Shown: in pieces, positions 16,925-24,977 of the stretch | How positions within the stretch are numbered: position 1 is the first letter of the stretch | How the letters are laid out: each line of letters opens with the position of its first letter | Assembly (NCBI GenBank): GCA_027486035.1 | Contig: JAIXPX010000041.1 | Span: forward strand, 1-64,000 | Source of the DNA: Erythrobacteraceae bacterium | GTDB lineage: Bacteria; Pseudomonadota; Alphaproteobacteria; Sphingomonadales; Sphingomonadaceae | Length of the DNA: 64,000 nt | Reading direction: 5' to 3' | Translations under genes and position numbers: made by a program | The notes under the pieces: generated by a model | The model's input: the letters and a program-made list of their open reading frames with translations, nothing else | Databases searched by the model: none | What the model was told of the DNA's origin: nothing

Positions 16925-19719
16925 CCCTTGAGCAGGTCCGCCAGCTTGTCGAAGGCCCCGCCCGCCCGCGCCGGACCCGTGTCTGCGGGGGGTCTGGAGG
17001 GGGTCTGAACCGATGTCGGGCCGCGCTGCTTGCCATCACGCGGCGGCCTGGACCGGGTCTGCGATGCCTCTGGAAAACCCTTGCCGCGCGGCGCTCCGCG
17101 ATCCTGCCGGGACGCCTTGCGCCCTTGCGGCCGCCGCGCGTCCTTCTCGCCGGCGCGGCGCGGGTGCCAGAACCAGCGATCGGGCCCGGGCGGACCGAAG
17201 GCACCTTCGGCCAGAGCGCGGGCGCGGTCGCAGCGGAATCCGGCGCTGCCGAGCAGGCGGCGGGCATTCTCCGCCTCCAGCCCGACCGATACCGCCAGGG
17301 ACAGATCGAGCCGGAAGGCCGCGTTGCGCTCCTTCGGGTGCGCGGCGACCACGGCGGCACGCGCTTCGAAGGCGGCGCGGAAAATCTTCTCGGCCAGATC
17401 GACCCGGATCGCCTGCGAGCCGGCATAGCGATAGCCGGCGGGAAGGCGCCCCTTGGCCCAGCTCCCCTCGGCCAGCACCGGCAGCATCGCGTCCTGCACC
17501 GGGCGCGGGTCAAGCCCGAGCGCGTGGAGCAGGCGCCGCGGGGCGGGTTTCAGCAGCGGCGCATCGAAGATATCGAGCGCGCCGAAGGTCACCCCCAGCT
17601 TCCTCAGGTAGGGCCGCATCTCCTTGGGGAGGTTTTCAAGCCCCGCATCCTCGCGGCTGATCACGCCGCGCGCCTCGATCAAGGTGATGACGAGCGCGCG
17701 CGCCTGCGATCCGGCGGCGGGATCGCGCGCCGCCTCAGCGAGCTTTCTCAGCGGTTCGAGCGGTTCGAGCTCTTTCTCGAGCCAGGCCGCAAGACCCGTC
17801 TCGAGCTTCGCCTTGGCGCTTTCCGGCAGCAGGGCGAGGTCGCGGGTCAGTGCGAGGCGCGGCGAGCCGAAATGCCCCGCGCCCGGCTGGCCGGGGAAGG
17901 TGATCTCCGCCAAGGCACGGCCCTGCCAGCGGATCGCGCCGCCGGAGATGGAAAGTTCTCCCAGACCTTGGGTCAGCAGCCATTCGGCGCGCTCGGCGAG
18001 AAGGGCGGGCAGTGCCTTCTCGCCCGCCGCGAGCAGCATCCGGCGGTCGGCCACACCTGCGGCAGGATCGACATGGAAACGGAAGCCTTCGAGCCGTCCG
18101 ATCGATTCCCCCTCCACCGTCAGATGGCCATCGGGTTCGAGCGTGACGGGCAGCGCGCCCGCATCCTGCCCCAGCGATTTCATCAAGAGTGTCGTCCTCC
18201 GGTTGACGAACCGCTCGGTGAGCCGCGCGTGCAGCGCATCCGAGAGCTTCGCCTCGACCGCGCGTGCGCGCGCGGCCATTTCGTCGCGGGCCAGCACCCA
18301 ATCGGGCCGCTGGCAGATGTAGGCCCAGCTGCGAATCGCCGCAATCCGGCCCTGCAGCGTGTCGATGTCGCCCTGCATCCGGTCAAGCTCGGCGATGCGC
18401 GCGGCGACGAAATCGGCGCCGATGTATCCCCCTTGCAAGTCGTCCCACAGCCGGGCGACGAAACGGGCGTGCTGTTCGACGCCGAGGCTGCGAAAGTCGG
18501 GAAGCGAGCACGCCTCCCAGAAGCGGCGCACCGCGCCTGCCCCCTTGACCGTGTCGGCGATCGGGTCCGCGGCGAGGCGGCGCAGCACCGCCATGTCGAT
18601 CGCTTCGGGAGCGGCCTTCAGCACGTCCTTGTCGGGCCGTGCCTCAAGATCGGCAATCAGCGCGTCAAGGCTGTCGAAGCGCGGATCGGCATCGCGCCAG
18701 AACAGGTGGGTGAGCGGCGCGAACTTGTGCTCCTCGATCGCGTAGACCTCCTCGTCGGTGAAGGCGAGGGGTTCCGCATCGCCCTTGCCCATGCCCGAAA
18801 GGGTTCCGAAGGTGCCGTCGCGCTGGTGCCGCCCGGCGCGCCCGGCGATCTGCGCCATCTCGCTGGGGGTGAGGCGGCGCTTCCGCCGTCCGTCGAACTT
18901 CGACAGGGCAGCGAAGGCGACGTGATCGAGATCGAGGTTGAGCCCCATCCCGATCGCATCGGTGGCGACGATGTAATCGACCTCGCCGGCCTGGAACATC
19001 GCCACCTGCTTGTTGCGGGTCTCGGGCGAAAGCGCGCCCATCACCACCGCCGCCCCGCCACGGAAGCGCCGCAAGGCCTCGGCCATGGCGTAGACCTGCT
19101 CGACCGAGAAGGCGACCACGGCGGAGCGGCGCGGCAGGCGCGAGAGCTTGCACACCCCGGCATGGGAAAGCGTCGAAAAACGCGGGCGGCTGGTGATCTC
19201 GGCCCTGGGGATCAGCGCCCTCACCATCGGCTCGAGGGTGGCCGAGCCGAGGATCATCGTCTCCTCCCTCCCCCGCGCGTGGAGCAGCCGGTCGGTGAAG
19301 ATGTGCCCGCGTTCGGGGTCCGCGCCGAGCTGCGCCTCGTCGAGGCCGACGAAGGCGACCTCGCCCGCGGTCCTCGGCATCGCTTCGGCGGTGCACAGGA
19401 AATAGCGCGCCTCGGGCGGTTCGATCCGCTCCTCGCCGGTGATGAGAGCCACCTGCCGGTCACCCTTGATCGCGCGCACCCGGTCATAGACCTCGCGCGC
19501 CAGCAGGCGCAGCGGGAAGCCCATCATGCCGCTGGAATGGCCGCACATCCGCTCGATGGCGAGGTGCGTCTTGCCGGTGTTGGTCGGCCCGAGCACCGCG
19601 CGGACATGTGCAGCTTCGCCGGGGCGGGGAGAGGCGGGACGGATCACGATGCGCGCGGTTCTGTCAGGCTTGCACCGCAGGGGCAAGGCCGCGTGGGGGG
19701 GCGGGTGCGCTTTGCGCAT
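16921..19719 (-). CDS. Suv3-like DExH RNA/DNA helicase
   Basis: A large helicase of about 932 residues in the Suv3/MgpS-like superfamily 2 group found in alphaproteobacteria. Motif I is GPTNTGKT (44-51), motif II is GLDEAQ, motif III GSATLEP, and motif VI QIAGRAGRHQRDG. A long C-terminal region contains the Suv3-type helical part and ends in a basic, disordered tail (KDARRPQGRKASRQDRGAPRGKG and on). ATG 19719 is the first ATG of the frame; a TTG at 19737 and a GTG at 19647 are possible. In mitochondria Suv3 works with an exoribonuclease; here it is co-directional with an S4 RNA-binding protein. Confidence 0.88.
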   Translation of the reverse strand: MRKAHPPPHAALPLRCKPDRTARIVIRPASPRPGEAAHVRAVLGPTNTGKTHLAIERMCGHSSGMMGFPLRLLAREVYDRVRAIKGDRQVALITGEERIEPPEARYFLCTAEAMPRTAGEVAFVGLDEAQLGADPERGHIFTDRLLHARGREETMILGSATLEPMVRALIPRAEITSRPRFSTLSHAGVCKLSRLPRRSAVVAFSVEQVYAMAEALRRFRGGAAVVMGALSPETRNKQVAMFQAGEVDYIVATDAIGMGLNLDLDHVAFAALSKFDGRRKRRLTPSEMAQIAGRAGRHQRDGTFGTLSGMGKGDAEPLAFTDEEVYAIEEHKFAPLTHLFWRDADPRFDSLDALIADLEARPDKDVLKAAPEAIDMAVLRRLAADPIADTVKGAGAVRRFWEACSLPDFRSLGVEQHARFVARLWDDLQGGYIGADFVAARIAELDRMQGDIDTLQGRIAAIRSWAYICQRPDWVLARDEMAARARAVEAKLSDALHARLTERFVNRRTTLLMKSLGQDAGALPVTLEPDGHLTVEGESIGRLEGFRFHVDPAAGVADRRMLLAAGEKALPALLAERAEWLLTQGLGELSISGGAIRWQGRALAEITFPGQPGAGHFGSPRLALTRDLALLPESAKAKLETGLAAWLEKELEPLEPLRKLAEAARDPAAGSQARALVITLIEARGVISREDAGLENLPKEMRPYLRKLGVTFGALDIFDAPLLKPAPRRLLHALGLDPRPVQDAMLPVLAEGSWAKGRLPAGYRYAGSQAIRVDLAEKIFRAAFEARAAVVAAHPKERNAAFRLDLSLAVSVGLEAENARRLLGSAGFRCDRARALAEGAFGPPGPDRWFWHPRRAGEKDARRPQGRKASRQDRGAPRGKGFPEASQTRSRPPRDGKQRGPTSVQTPSRPPADTGPARAGGAFDKLADLLKG

Positions 19720-19852
19720 CGAGTCGCCGCATCGCAATCGCGCCCGGTCGCTGGTTAAGGCGGGATTTACTTTGTTCTGGCATCAAAATGCGACATGGGT
19801 GGCGCGGACAAGCGGCGGGATCGCCCGTGGGGCACCGCTTCGGGGCAGAGAA

Positions 19853-21625
19853 TTGAACCACGCACAGACATGGGACGACGATAGGGTCGAGCGGGACGAC
19901 GTGTCGCCCACCGGCGATGCGTCGCGTGCTGCTGCTCCCGATCCCGCTCCGCCCGGCTCCGTCGATCCCGAATTCGCCCGCGAGCTCGGCGCCTATTTCC
20001 GCAATGCCCGCAAGCTCGCCCCGCCGACCCTAAGCCAGGAAGTCAGGCGGCAGATGCGCGAGCGCGCCAGCGGGCTGGGCCAGCGCTATGACGCGTGGCG
20101 AAACCGCGCCTCGGACTGGTTCGCCCGGGCCGATCTTGCGCCTGACCTTGCCGAGGCTATCGGCAGCCGCCGCTGGATGCGCGGGCTTGGCACCATGGTC
20201 GGCCTCGGCGCGCTGGCGCTGGCGCTGTGGCCGGATATCACCCCGCTCGAAGCCAGGCCCGCCATGCCCGAGGGCGAGGCGATCCAGAGCGAGCTGCGCA
20301 GCCAGATGATCCTGCCCCTCGCGCTGGGCGCGGACAGCGGGCGGCGCATGGGGCCGACGCAGGCCGTGATCCCGCTCAAGAGCGCGCCCGAGCGGCCGCA
20401 GATCCAGCTCCTTGTCACGCTTGCGCCCGGCGACAGCTTTGCCTCGATGCTGCGCCGTGCGGGGGTTGCCCCCGGCGACGTCGATCGCGCGGCCGCGCTG
20501 GTCGGTCAGGCCGTGGCGGTGGGCGACATCCCGAGCGGCACGCAGATGGACCTGGTCCTCGGCCGCCGCCCCGCGCCGGGCCAGCCGCGCCCGCTCGACA
20601 GCCTCGCGTTCCGCGCGCGGTTCGATCTGGCGCTCGAGCTGACCCGCCCGGGCGTGGGCGAGACCCGGCCCGATGGCACGCTGGTGGTCCCCTCCGGCCC
20701 GCTGGCGTTGATCCGCAATGTCATCCGCGTCGACGAGACCCCGCTGCGCGTGCGCGGTGTCGTCGGCGGCAGCCTCTACCGCTCGATGCGCGCTGCCGGC
20801 GTACCGGCAAGCGCGGTGCAGGAATATCTCAAGGCGCTCGATGCGCAGATCGACATGGAGCGCGAGGTGCGCCCCTCGGACGAGTTCGACATCATCCTGT
20901 CCTACCGCCGCGCCGCGACCGGCGAGCGGCAGGCGGGGCAATTGCTCTATGCCGGTGTGGACCGGTCCGGCAAGCCGCGCACCCAGCTGATGCGCTGGGG
21001 CGGCGAGGGGCGCTTCTACGAGGCCTCGGGCGTGGGCGAGCAGCGCCGCGGGCTGCTCGCACCGGTGCCCGGCGCGCTGACCTCGGGCTACGGGATGCGC
21101 CGTCACCCGATCCTCGGCTACAACCGGATGCACGCCGGCATCGACTTCAAGGCGGGCTACGGCACGCCCATCGTCGCGGTCAGCGACGGGCGCGTGAGCG
21201 CGGCGGGCCGCTCGGGCGGCTGCGGCATCGCGGTGCGGCTGGAGCACGGCGGCGGCCTCTCGACCCGCTATTGCCACATGAGCCGGATGGCGGTGAGCGG
21301 CGGCATGTCGGTGCGGCGCGGGCAGGTGATCGGCTATGTCGGCTCGACCGGTCTCTCCACCGGCCCGCATCTCCATTACGAGATGTATCGCGGCGGGCGG
21401 GTGGTGAACCCGGCGAGCGTCCAGTTCGTCAGCCGCGCGCTGCTGTCGGCCACCGAGCTGATCGATTTCCGCCGCCAGCTCATCAAGCTGAAGGAGGTGG
21501 AGGTCGGCGCGGCGCTCGCGGACCTCGCCCCGCAGCCCGGCGAGGTGAAGCAGCCGGTGCGCGAGATCGAGAAGATCGATCTCGGCGCGAAGGCCGGGGC
21601 ACCGGCGGCAAAGGCCAAGCTGTAA
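19853..21625 (+). CDS. M23-family peptidoglycan endopeptidase with transmembrane anchor
   Basis: A cell-wall peptidase of about 590 residues. An N-terminal cytoplasmic region is followed by one membrane segment (GLGTMVGLGALALALWP, about 111-127), an OapA/LysM-like region (QLLVTLAPGDSFASMLRRAGV), and a C-terminal LytM/M23 domain. The zinc ligands are intact: His427 and Asp431 in HAGID, His506 and His508 in GPHLHYE. No ATG fits the beginning; TTG 19853 has a purine-rich GGGCAGAGAA before it and is the preferred start. It stands alone, divergent from the helicase. Confidence 0.88.
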   Translation: MNHAQTWDDDRVERDDVSPTGDASRAAAPDPAPPGSVDPEFARELGAYFRNARKLAPPTLSQEVRRQMRERASGLGQRYDAWRNRASDWFARADLAPDLAEAIGSRRWMRGLGTMVGLGALALALWPDITPLEARPAMPEGEAIQSELRSQMILPLALGADSGRRMGPTQAVIPLKSAPERPQIQLLVTLAPGDSFASMLRRAGVAPGDVDRAAALVGQAVAVGDIPSGTQMDLVLGRRPAPGQPRPLDSLAFRARFDLALELTRPGVGETRPDGTLVVPSGPLALIRNVIRVDETPLRVRGVVGGSLYRSMRAAGVPASAVQEYLKALDAQIDMEREVRPSDEFDIILSYRRAATGERQAGQLLYAGVDRSGKPRTQLMRWGGEGRFYEASGVGEQRRGLLAPVPGALTSGYGMRRHPILGYNRMHAGIDFKAGYGTPIVAVSDGRVSAAGRSGGCGIAVRLEHGGGLSTRYCHMSRMAVSGGMSVRRGQVIGYVGSTGLSTGPHLHYEMYRGGRVVNPASVQFVSRALLSATELIDFRRQLIKLKEVEVGAALADLAPQPGEVKQPVREIEKIDLGAKAGAPAAKAKL

Positions 21626-21668
21626 GCAGCGCTTGTCGTAAGGACAGACTTGCGCCTAACATCTGGCC

Positions 21669-22664
21669 ATGACCGGACACTATCCCAACACCCGCCTGCG
21701 CCGCACCCGCGCCCATGGCTGGAGCCGCGCGCTGCACCGCGAGAACCTCGTCACCCCGGCGGATCTGATCTGGCCGCTGTTCGTGACTGCGGGCGAAGGG
21801 GTGGAGGAGCCGATCGCGACCCTCCCCGGCGTGTCGCGCTGGTCGGTCGATGGTATCGTCAAGCGGGCGAAGGAAGCGGTCGATCTCGGCATCCCGGTGG
21901 TCGCGCTGTTCCCCAACACGCCCCACCACCTGCGCTCGGACGACGGGGCCGAGGCGCATAATCCCGACAACCTGATGTGCCGCGCGATCAGGGCGATCAA
22001 GGACGCCTGCGGCCATGATATCGGCGTGCTGACCGATGTCGCGCTCGATCCCTATACCAGCCACGGGCAGGACGGGCTGATCGACGAGACCGGCTATGTC
22101 GTGAACGACGATACGGTCGCGGTGCTGGTCGATCAGGCGGTCAACCAGGCCAATGCGGGTGCGGACATCATTGCCCCCTCCGACATGATGGACGGGCGCA
22201 TCCACGCGATCCGCCGCGCGCTGGAGCTGAATGCCCATCCCAATGTCCAGATCATGTCCTATGCCGCGAAATATGCGAGCGCCTTCTACGGCCCGTTCCG
22301 CGACGCGGTGGGCAGCGGCGGGCTGCTGAAGGGCGACAAGAAGGCCTATCAGATGGACCCCGCCAATGCCGACGAGGCGATGCGCGAGGTGGCGCTCGAC
22401 ATTGCCGAGGGGGCGGATTCGGTGATGGTGAAGCCCGGCCTTGCCTATCTCGACATCATCTACCGCGTGAAGCAGCGCTTCGAGGTGCCGGTCTTCGCCT
22501 ATCAGGTGTCCGGCGAATATGCGATGATCGAGGCCGCGCAGGCGGCGGGGATCGGTGATCGCGACGCGCTGCTGATGGAGAAGCTGATCGCCTTCAAGCG
22601 CGCGGGCTGTTCGGGGGTGCTGACCTATCACGCCCCCCATGCCGCCCGCCTGCTCCATGGCTGA
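21669..22664 (+). CDS. hemB: Delta-aminolevulinic acid dehydratase (porphobilinogen synthase)
   Basis: HemB condenses two 5-aminolevulinate molecules to porphobilinogen for haem, and for bacteriochlorophyll where present. The 331-residue protein shows the Schiff-base lysines Lys201 (SYAAKYAS) and Lys255 (VMVKPGLAYLD). The metal-site segment DVALDPYTSHGQDG has Ala, Asp and Asp where zinc-type enzymes carry three cysteines, so this is the magnesium-dependent, zinc-independent type common in alphaproteobacteria. It overlaps the following GNAT start and probably heads a four-gene run to 24334. Confidence 0.97.
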   Translation: MTGHYPNTRLRRTRAHGWSRALHRENLVTPADLIWPLFVTAGEGVEEPIATLPGVSRWSVDGIVKRAKEAVDLGIPVVALFPNTPHHLRSDDGAEAHNPDNLMCRAIRAIKDACGHDIGVLTDVALDPYTSHGQDGLIDETGYVVNDDTVAVLVDQAVNQANAGADIIAPSDMMDGRIHAIRRALELNAHPNVQIMSYAAKYASAFYGPFRDAVGSGGLLKGDKKAYQMDPANADEAMREVALDIAEGADSVMVKPGLAYLDIIYRVKQRFEVPVFAYQVSGEYAMIEAAQAAGIGDRDALLMEKLIAFKRAGCSGVLTYHAPHAARLLHG

Positions 22665-23223
22665 GTTCCGCCACGACACCGCCCGGCTCACCCTGCGCGA
22701 CTGGCGCGAGGCGGACTGGGCGGAGTTCTGGCGCGTCACCAACACGCCAGCCGTGATGCGCTGGCTGGGCGGGGTTGCCGACGAGGCGACACGCGCCGTA
22801 GCCCGCGCGCGGCTCGAAGCCTATCGCAGCGAGCACGGCCACACCTTCTGGGTGGTGGAGCGCCGCGAGGACGGCGCGCTGCTCGGCTTTTGCGGATTGA
22901 AGCGCTCCAACCAGGCGGGCGGGCCGCAGGGGATGATGGAGGTCGGCTGGCGCTTGCGCGAGGATGCCTGGGGGCGGTGCTATGCGAAGGAGGCCGCCGC
23001 CGCCGCGCTCGATTGCGCCTTCGACCGCTTCGGCGCCGACGAGGTGATCGCGCTGACGGTCGAGCGCAACACGGCAAGCTGGGGCCTGATGGTCCGGCTC
23101 GGCATGGAGCGGCGCGCGGACCTCGATTTCGCCAGCCCCGATTTCGATCCCGAAAACCCGCTGATCATCGCCTATGCGATCGCCCGCGTGATCTGGCAGG
23201 AAAGTGACGTCACAGCGTCATGA
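22657..23223 (+). CDS. GNAT N-acetyltransferase (RimJ/RimL-like), copy 1
   Basis: A 188-residue acetyl-CoA-dependent N-acetyltransferase. Recognisable are the N-terminal TARLTLRDWREADWAEFWRVTNTPAVMRWLGG strand-helix unit and the acetyl-CoA site region WRLREDAWGRCYAKEAAAAALDCAFDRFG, then LTVERNTASWGLMVRLGMERRADLDF. This is the RimJ/RimL style that acetylates protein N-termini or small amines; the substrate is unknown. ATG 22657 overlaps the hemB stop, and its own stop overlaps the next GNAT. Confidence 0.87.
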   Translation: MAEFRHDTARLTLRDWREADWAEFWRVTNTPAVMRWLGGVADEATRAVARARLEAYRSEHGHTFWVVERREDGALLGFCGLKRSNQAGGPQGMMEVGWRLREDAWGRCYAKEAAAAALDCAFDRFGADEVIALTVERNTASWGLMVRLGMERRADLDFASPDFDPENPLIIAYAIARVIWQESDVTAS

Positions 23224-23771
23224 CCGCGGCTGTCCTGACAACCGAAAGGCTGGTGCTACGCCGGATCGGCGAGGATGATCTCGAGCCGCACATGACGCTG
23301 CTCAACACCCCTGCGGTGATGCGCCATCTTGGCGGGGTGCAACCCCGGGAGGTGATCGCGGCCAAGCATGCCGCCTCGCGCGCAAGCTTTGCCGCGCACG
23401 GCTATGGCTTCATGCTCGCCGAGGAGCGCGCCACGGGCGCGATCGTCGCCCATTGCGGGCTGCGCCATGTCGCCCACCCGCTCGCCCCCAACCCGCAGGA
23501 CCACGAGATCGGCTGGCTCGTGCGCGAGGACCGCTGGCGCATGGGCTATGCCCACGAAGCGATGCGCGCGGTGGTGGACTGGGCCTTCGCCGTTCACGCC
23601 GCCCCGCAGATTGTCGCGCTCACCATCGCCAGCAACATCGGCAGCTGGCGCCTGATGGAAAAGCTCGGCATGACGCGGCGGGAAGACCTCGACTTTGCCA
23701 ATCCGGAAGCGGAAGAACCGTACATCCAATACGCACTTACCCGAGCCCAATGGGAGGCCAGCCAGCAATGA
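23220..23771 (+). CDS. GNAT N-acetyltransferase (RimJ/RimL-like), copy 2
   Basis: A 183-residue GNAT clearly paralogous to the gene just upstream: both share the TERLxLR start, NTPAVMRxLGGV, the xRxDxWRMGYAHEAMRA-type acetyl-CoA loop and the ending MxRREDLDFxxP. The pair looks like a tandem duplication that has since diverged in the middle (this copy has HCGLRHVAHPLAPNPQDHEIGWLV). ATG 23220 overlaps the previous stop by four bases, and the stop overlaps the next start the same way. Confidence 0.87.
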   Translation: MTAAVLTTERLVLRRIGEDDLEPHMTLLNTPAVMRHLGGVQPREVIAAKHAASRASFAAHGYGFMLAEERATGAIVAHCGLRHVAHPLAPNPQDHEIGWLVREDRWRMGYAHEAMRAVVDWAFAVHAAPQIVALTIASNIGSWRLMEKLGMTRREDLDFANPEAEEPYIQYALTRAQWEASQQ

Positions 23772-24334
23772 CCGCAAGACCCGGTGTCAACATCATCCCG
23801 ATCCACGGCAAGACCCCGCAGATCCACGAGACCGCCTTCATCGCGCCCGGCTGCACGATCATCGGCGATGTGACGATCGGGGCGGGTTCGTCGATCTGGT
23901 ACAATTGCGTGCTGCGCGCCGACGTCTTCAGCATCCGCATCGGGCAGCGCAGCAACATTCAGGACGGAAGCGTCCTCCATTGCGATCCGCCGCGCCCCGG
24001 CGATCCGGGGGGCTCGCCGCTGGTGATCGGGGATGACGCGCTGGTGGGCCACATGGCGATGCTGCACGGCTGCACCATCCACGACCGGGGCTTTGTCGGC
24101 CTGGGCGCGATCGTGATGAACAAGGCGGTGATCGGATCGGACGCGATGCTCGCGGCCGGAGCGATGCTGACCGAGGGCAAGGTCATGGAGCCACGCGAGC
24201 TGTGGGGCGGTCGCCCCGCGCGCAAGATGCGCGATCTCGACGAGGGGGCGATCATGGGGATGCGCATCGGCACGGCGCATTACACCGACAATGCGGTTAC
24301 CCACGCCGAGGCCGTGGCGAAGGCGCTCGGTTAG
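23768..24334 (+). CDS. Gamma-class carbonic anhydrase-like protein
   Basis: A 188-residue left-handed beta-helix protein of the gamma-carbonic anhydrase (PaaY/YrdA) family. Hexapeptide repeats are visible (APGCTIIGDVTIGAGSSIWYNCVLRAD, IRIGQRSNIQDGSVLHCD, VIGDDALVGHMAMLHGCTIHD). The zinc ligands are carried by LHCD, GHMAMLHGC and the matching histidines. The C-terminal helix packs along the helix axis. Active carbonic anhydrase and enzyme-repair (thioesterase) roles are both known in the family. It is the last gene of the hemB run. Confidence 0.9.
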   Translation: MTARPGVNIIPIHGKTPQIHETAFIAPGCTIIGDVTIGAGSSIWYNCVLRADVFSIRIGQRSNIQDGSVLHCDPPRPGDPGGSPLVIGDDALVGHMAMLHGCTIHDRGFVGLGAIVMNKAVIGSDAMLAAGAMLTEGKVMEPRELWGGRPARKMRDLDEGAIMGMRIGTAHYTDNAVTHAEAVAKALG

Positions 24335-24843
24335 CTGGTCGGCTGCTTCATGTAGCGCATCATGTAGCCCACATAATCGACCTTGCCGACAGCGAGGCCC
24401 TCGGCGCGCAGGATGGCGTAGGCGGCGGTCAGGTGGAAATAGACCTGCGGGGTCGCCCAGTCGCGGCAATATTCGTGGGCCTGCATCGCAAAGGCCATGC
24501 CGTTCGGGAGCGTGAACTCCACCATGTCGCCGCTCGCCGGCCAGGAGGCCGGATCGGTGTCCGCCACCATCGCCCTGGCGGCGGCGATGCGGGCATGGGC
24601 CTCGGCGAAGGAGGCGATGTCGCTGTCGTCAGACACAAGCTCCAGGCTCCCGAGCCGCTTGAGCGCCGTCACGATCTGGTCGATGGTGAAGCGGATCTGC
24701 GTGTGGAGCGGGAACATATCCTCGACCAGACGCGCCTGAAGCAGCGCCTCGCCCTTTTCGTGGGCTTCCGCCTTGGCGACCAGATGGTCGAGCGTGCCCA
24801 GAACATTGCCATAAGTGGCGATAGCGGCGGTGGCGTAGGACAT
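24331..24843 (-). CDS. DUF1993 family protein
   Basis: A 170-residue, mostly helical protein beginning MSYATAAIATYGNVLGTLDHLVAKAEAHEKGEALLQARLVEDMFPLHTQI, characteristic of the DUF1993 family, which resembles the DinB-like four-helix bundle. The ending YCRDWATPQVYFHLTAAYAILRAEGLAVGKVDYVGYMM is also typical. No enzymatic motif can be assigned. ATG 24843 is the natural start; an upstream in-frame extension to 24870 is not needed. It is convergent with the carbonic anhydrase gene. Confidence 0.85.
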   Translation of the reverse strand: MSYATAAIATYGNVLGTLDHLVAKAEAHEKGEALLQARLVEDMFPLHTQIRFTIDQIVTALKRLGSLELVSDDSDIASFAEAHARIAAARAMVADTDPASWPASGDMVEFTLPNGMAFAMQAHEYCRDWATPQVYFHLTAAYAILRAEGLAVGKVDYVGYMMRYMKQPTS

Positions 24844-24920
24844 GGCATCTCTCTCCGTTGCGATTTGCAACCCATTTGCGCGGTGAGCGGCGCTGCGTCA
24901 AGGCTTGTCCACCTTTCCTT

Positions 24921-24964
24921 CGTCATTGTGAGCGGCGCAGCCGCGCCTTCGGCTCGCAATGACG
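24921..24964. repeat. Inverted repeat of the CGTCATTGCGAGC type
   Basis: CGTCATTGTGAGC (24921-24933) and GCTCGCAATGACG (24952-24964) form a 13-bp stem with one G-T type mismatch and a GC-rich centre. This is the CGTCATTGCGAGC-type intergenic palindrome seen scattered in many bacterial genomes. It lies just downstream of the ligase stop and could act as a transcript end for that minus-strand gene. Confidence 0.7.
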
Positions 24965-24977
24965 GAGGGGGAAGGAT

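Noticed and set aside
16894..19758. Plus-strand open frame of 954 codons
   Set aside because: It is the antisense shadow of the helicase gene; high GC keeps the opposite frame open. The minus-strand protein has all helicase motifs while this one has none.
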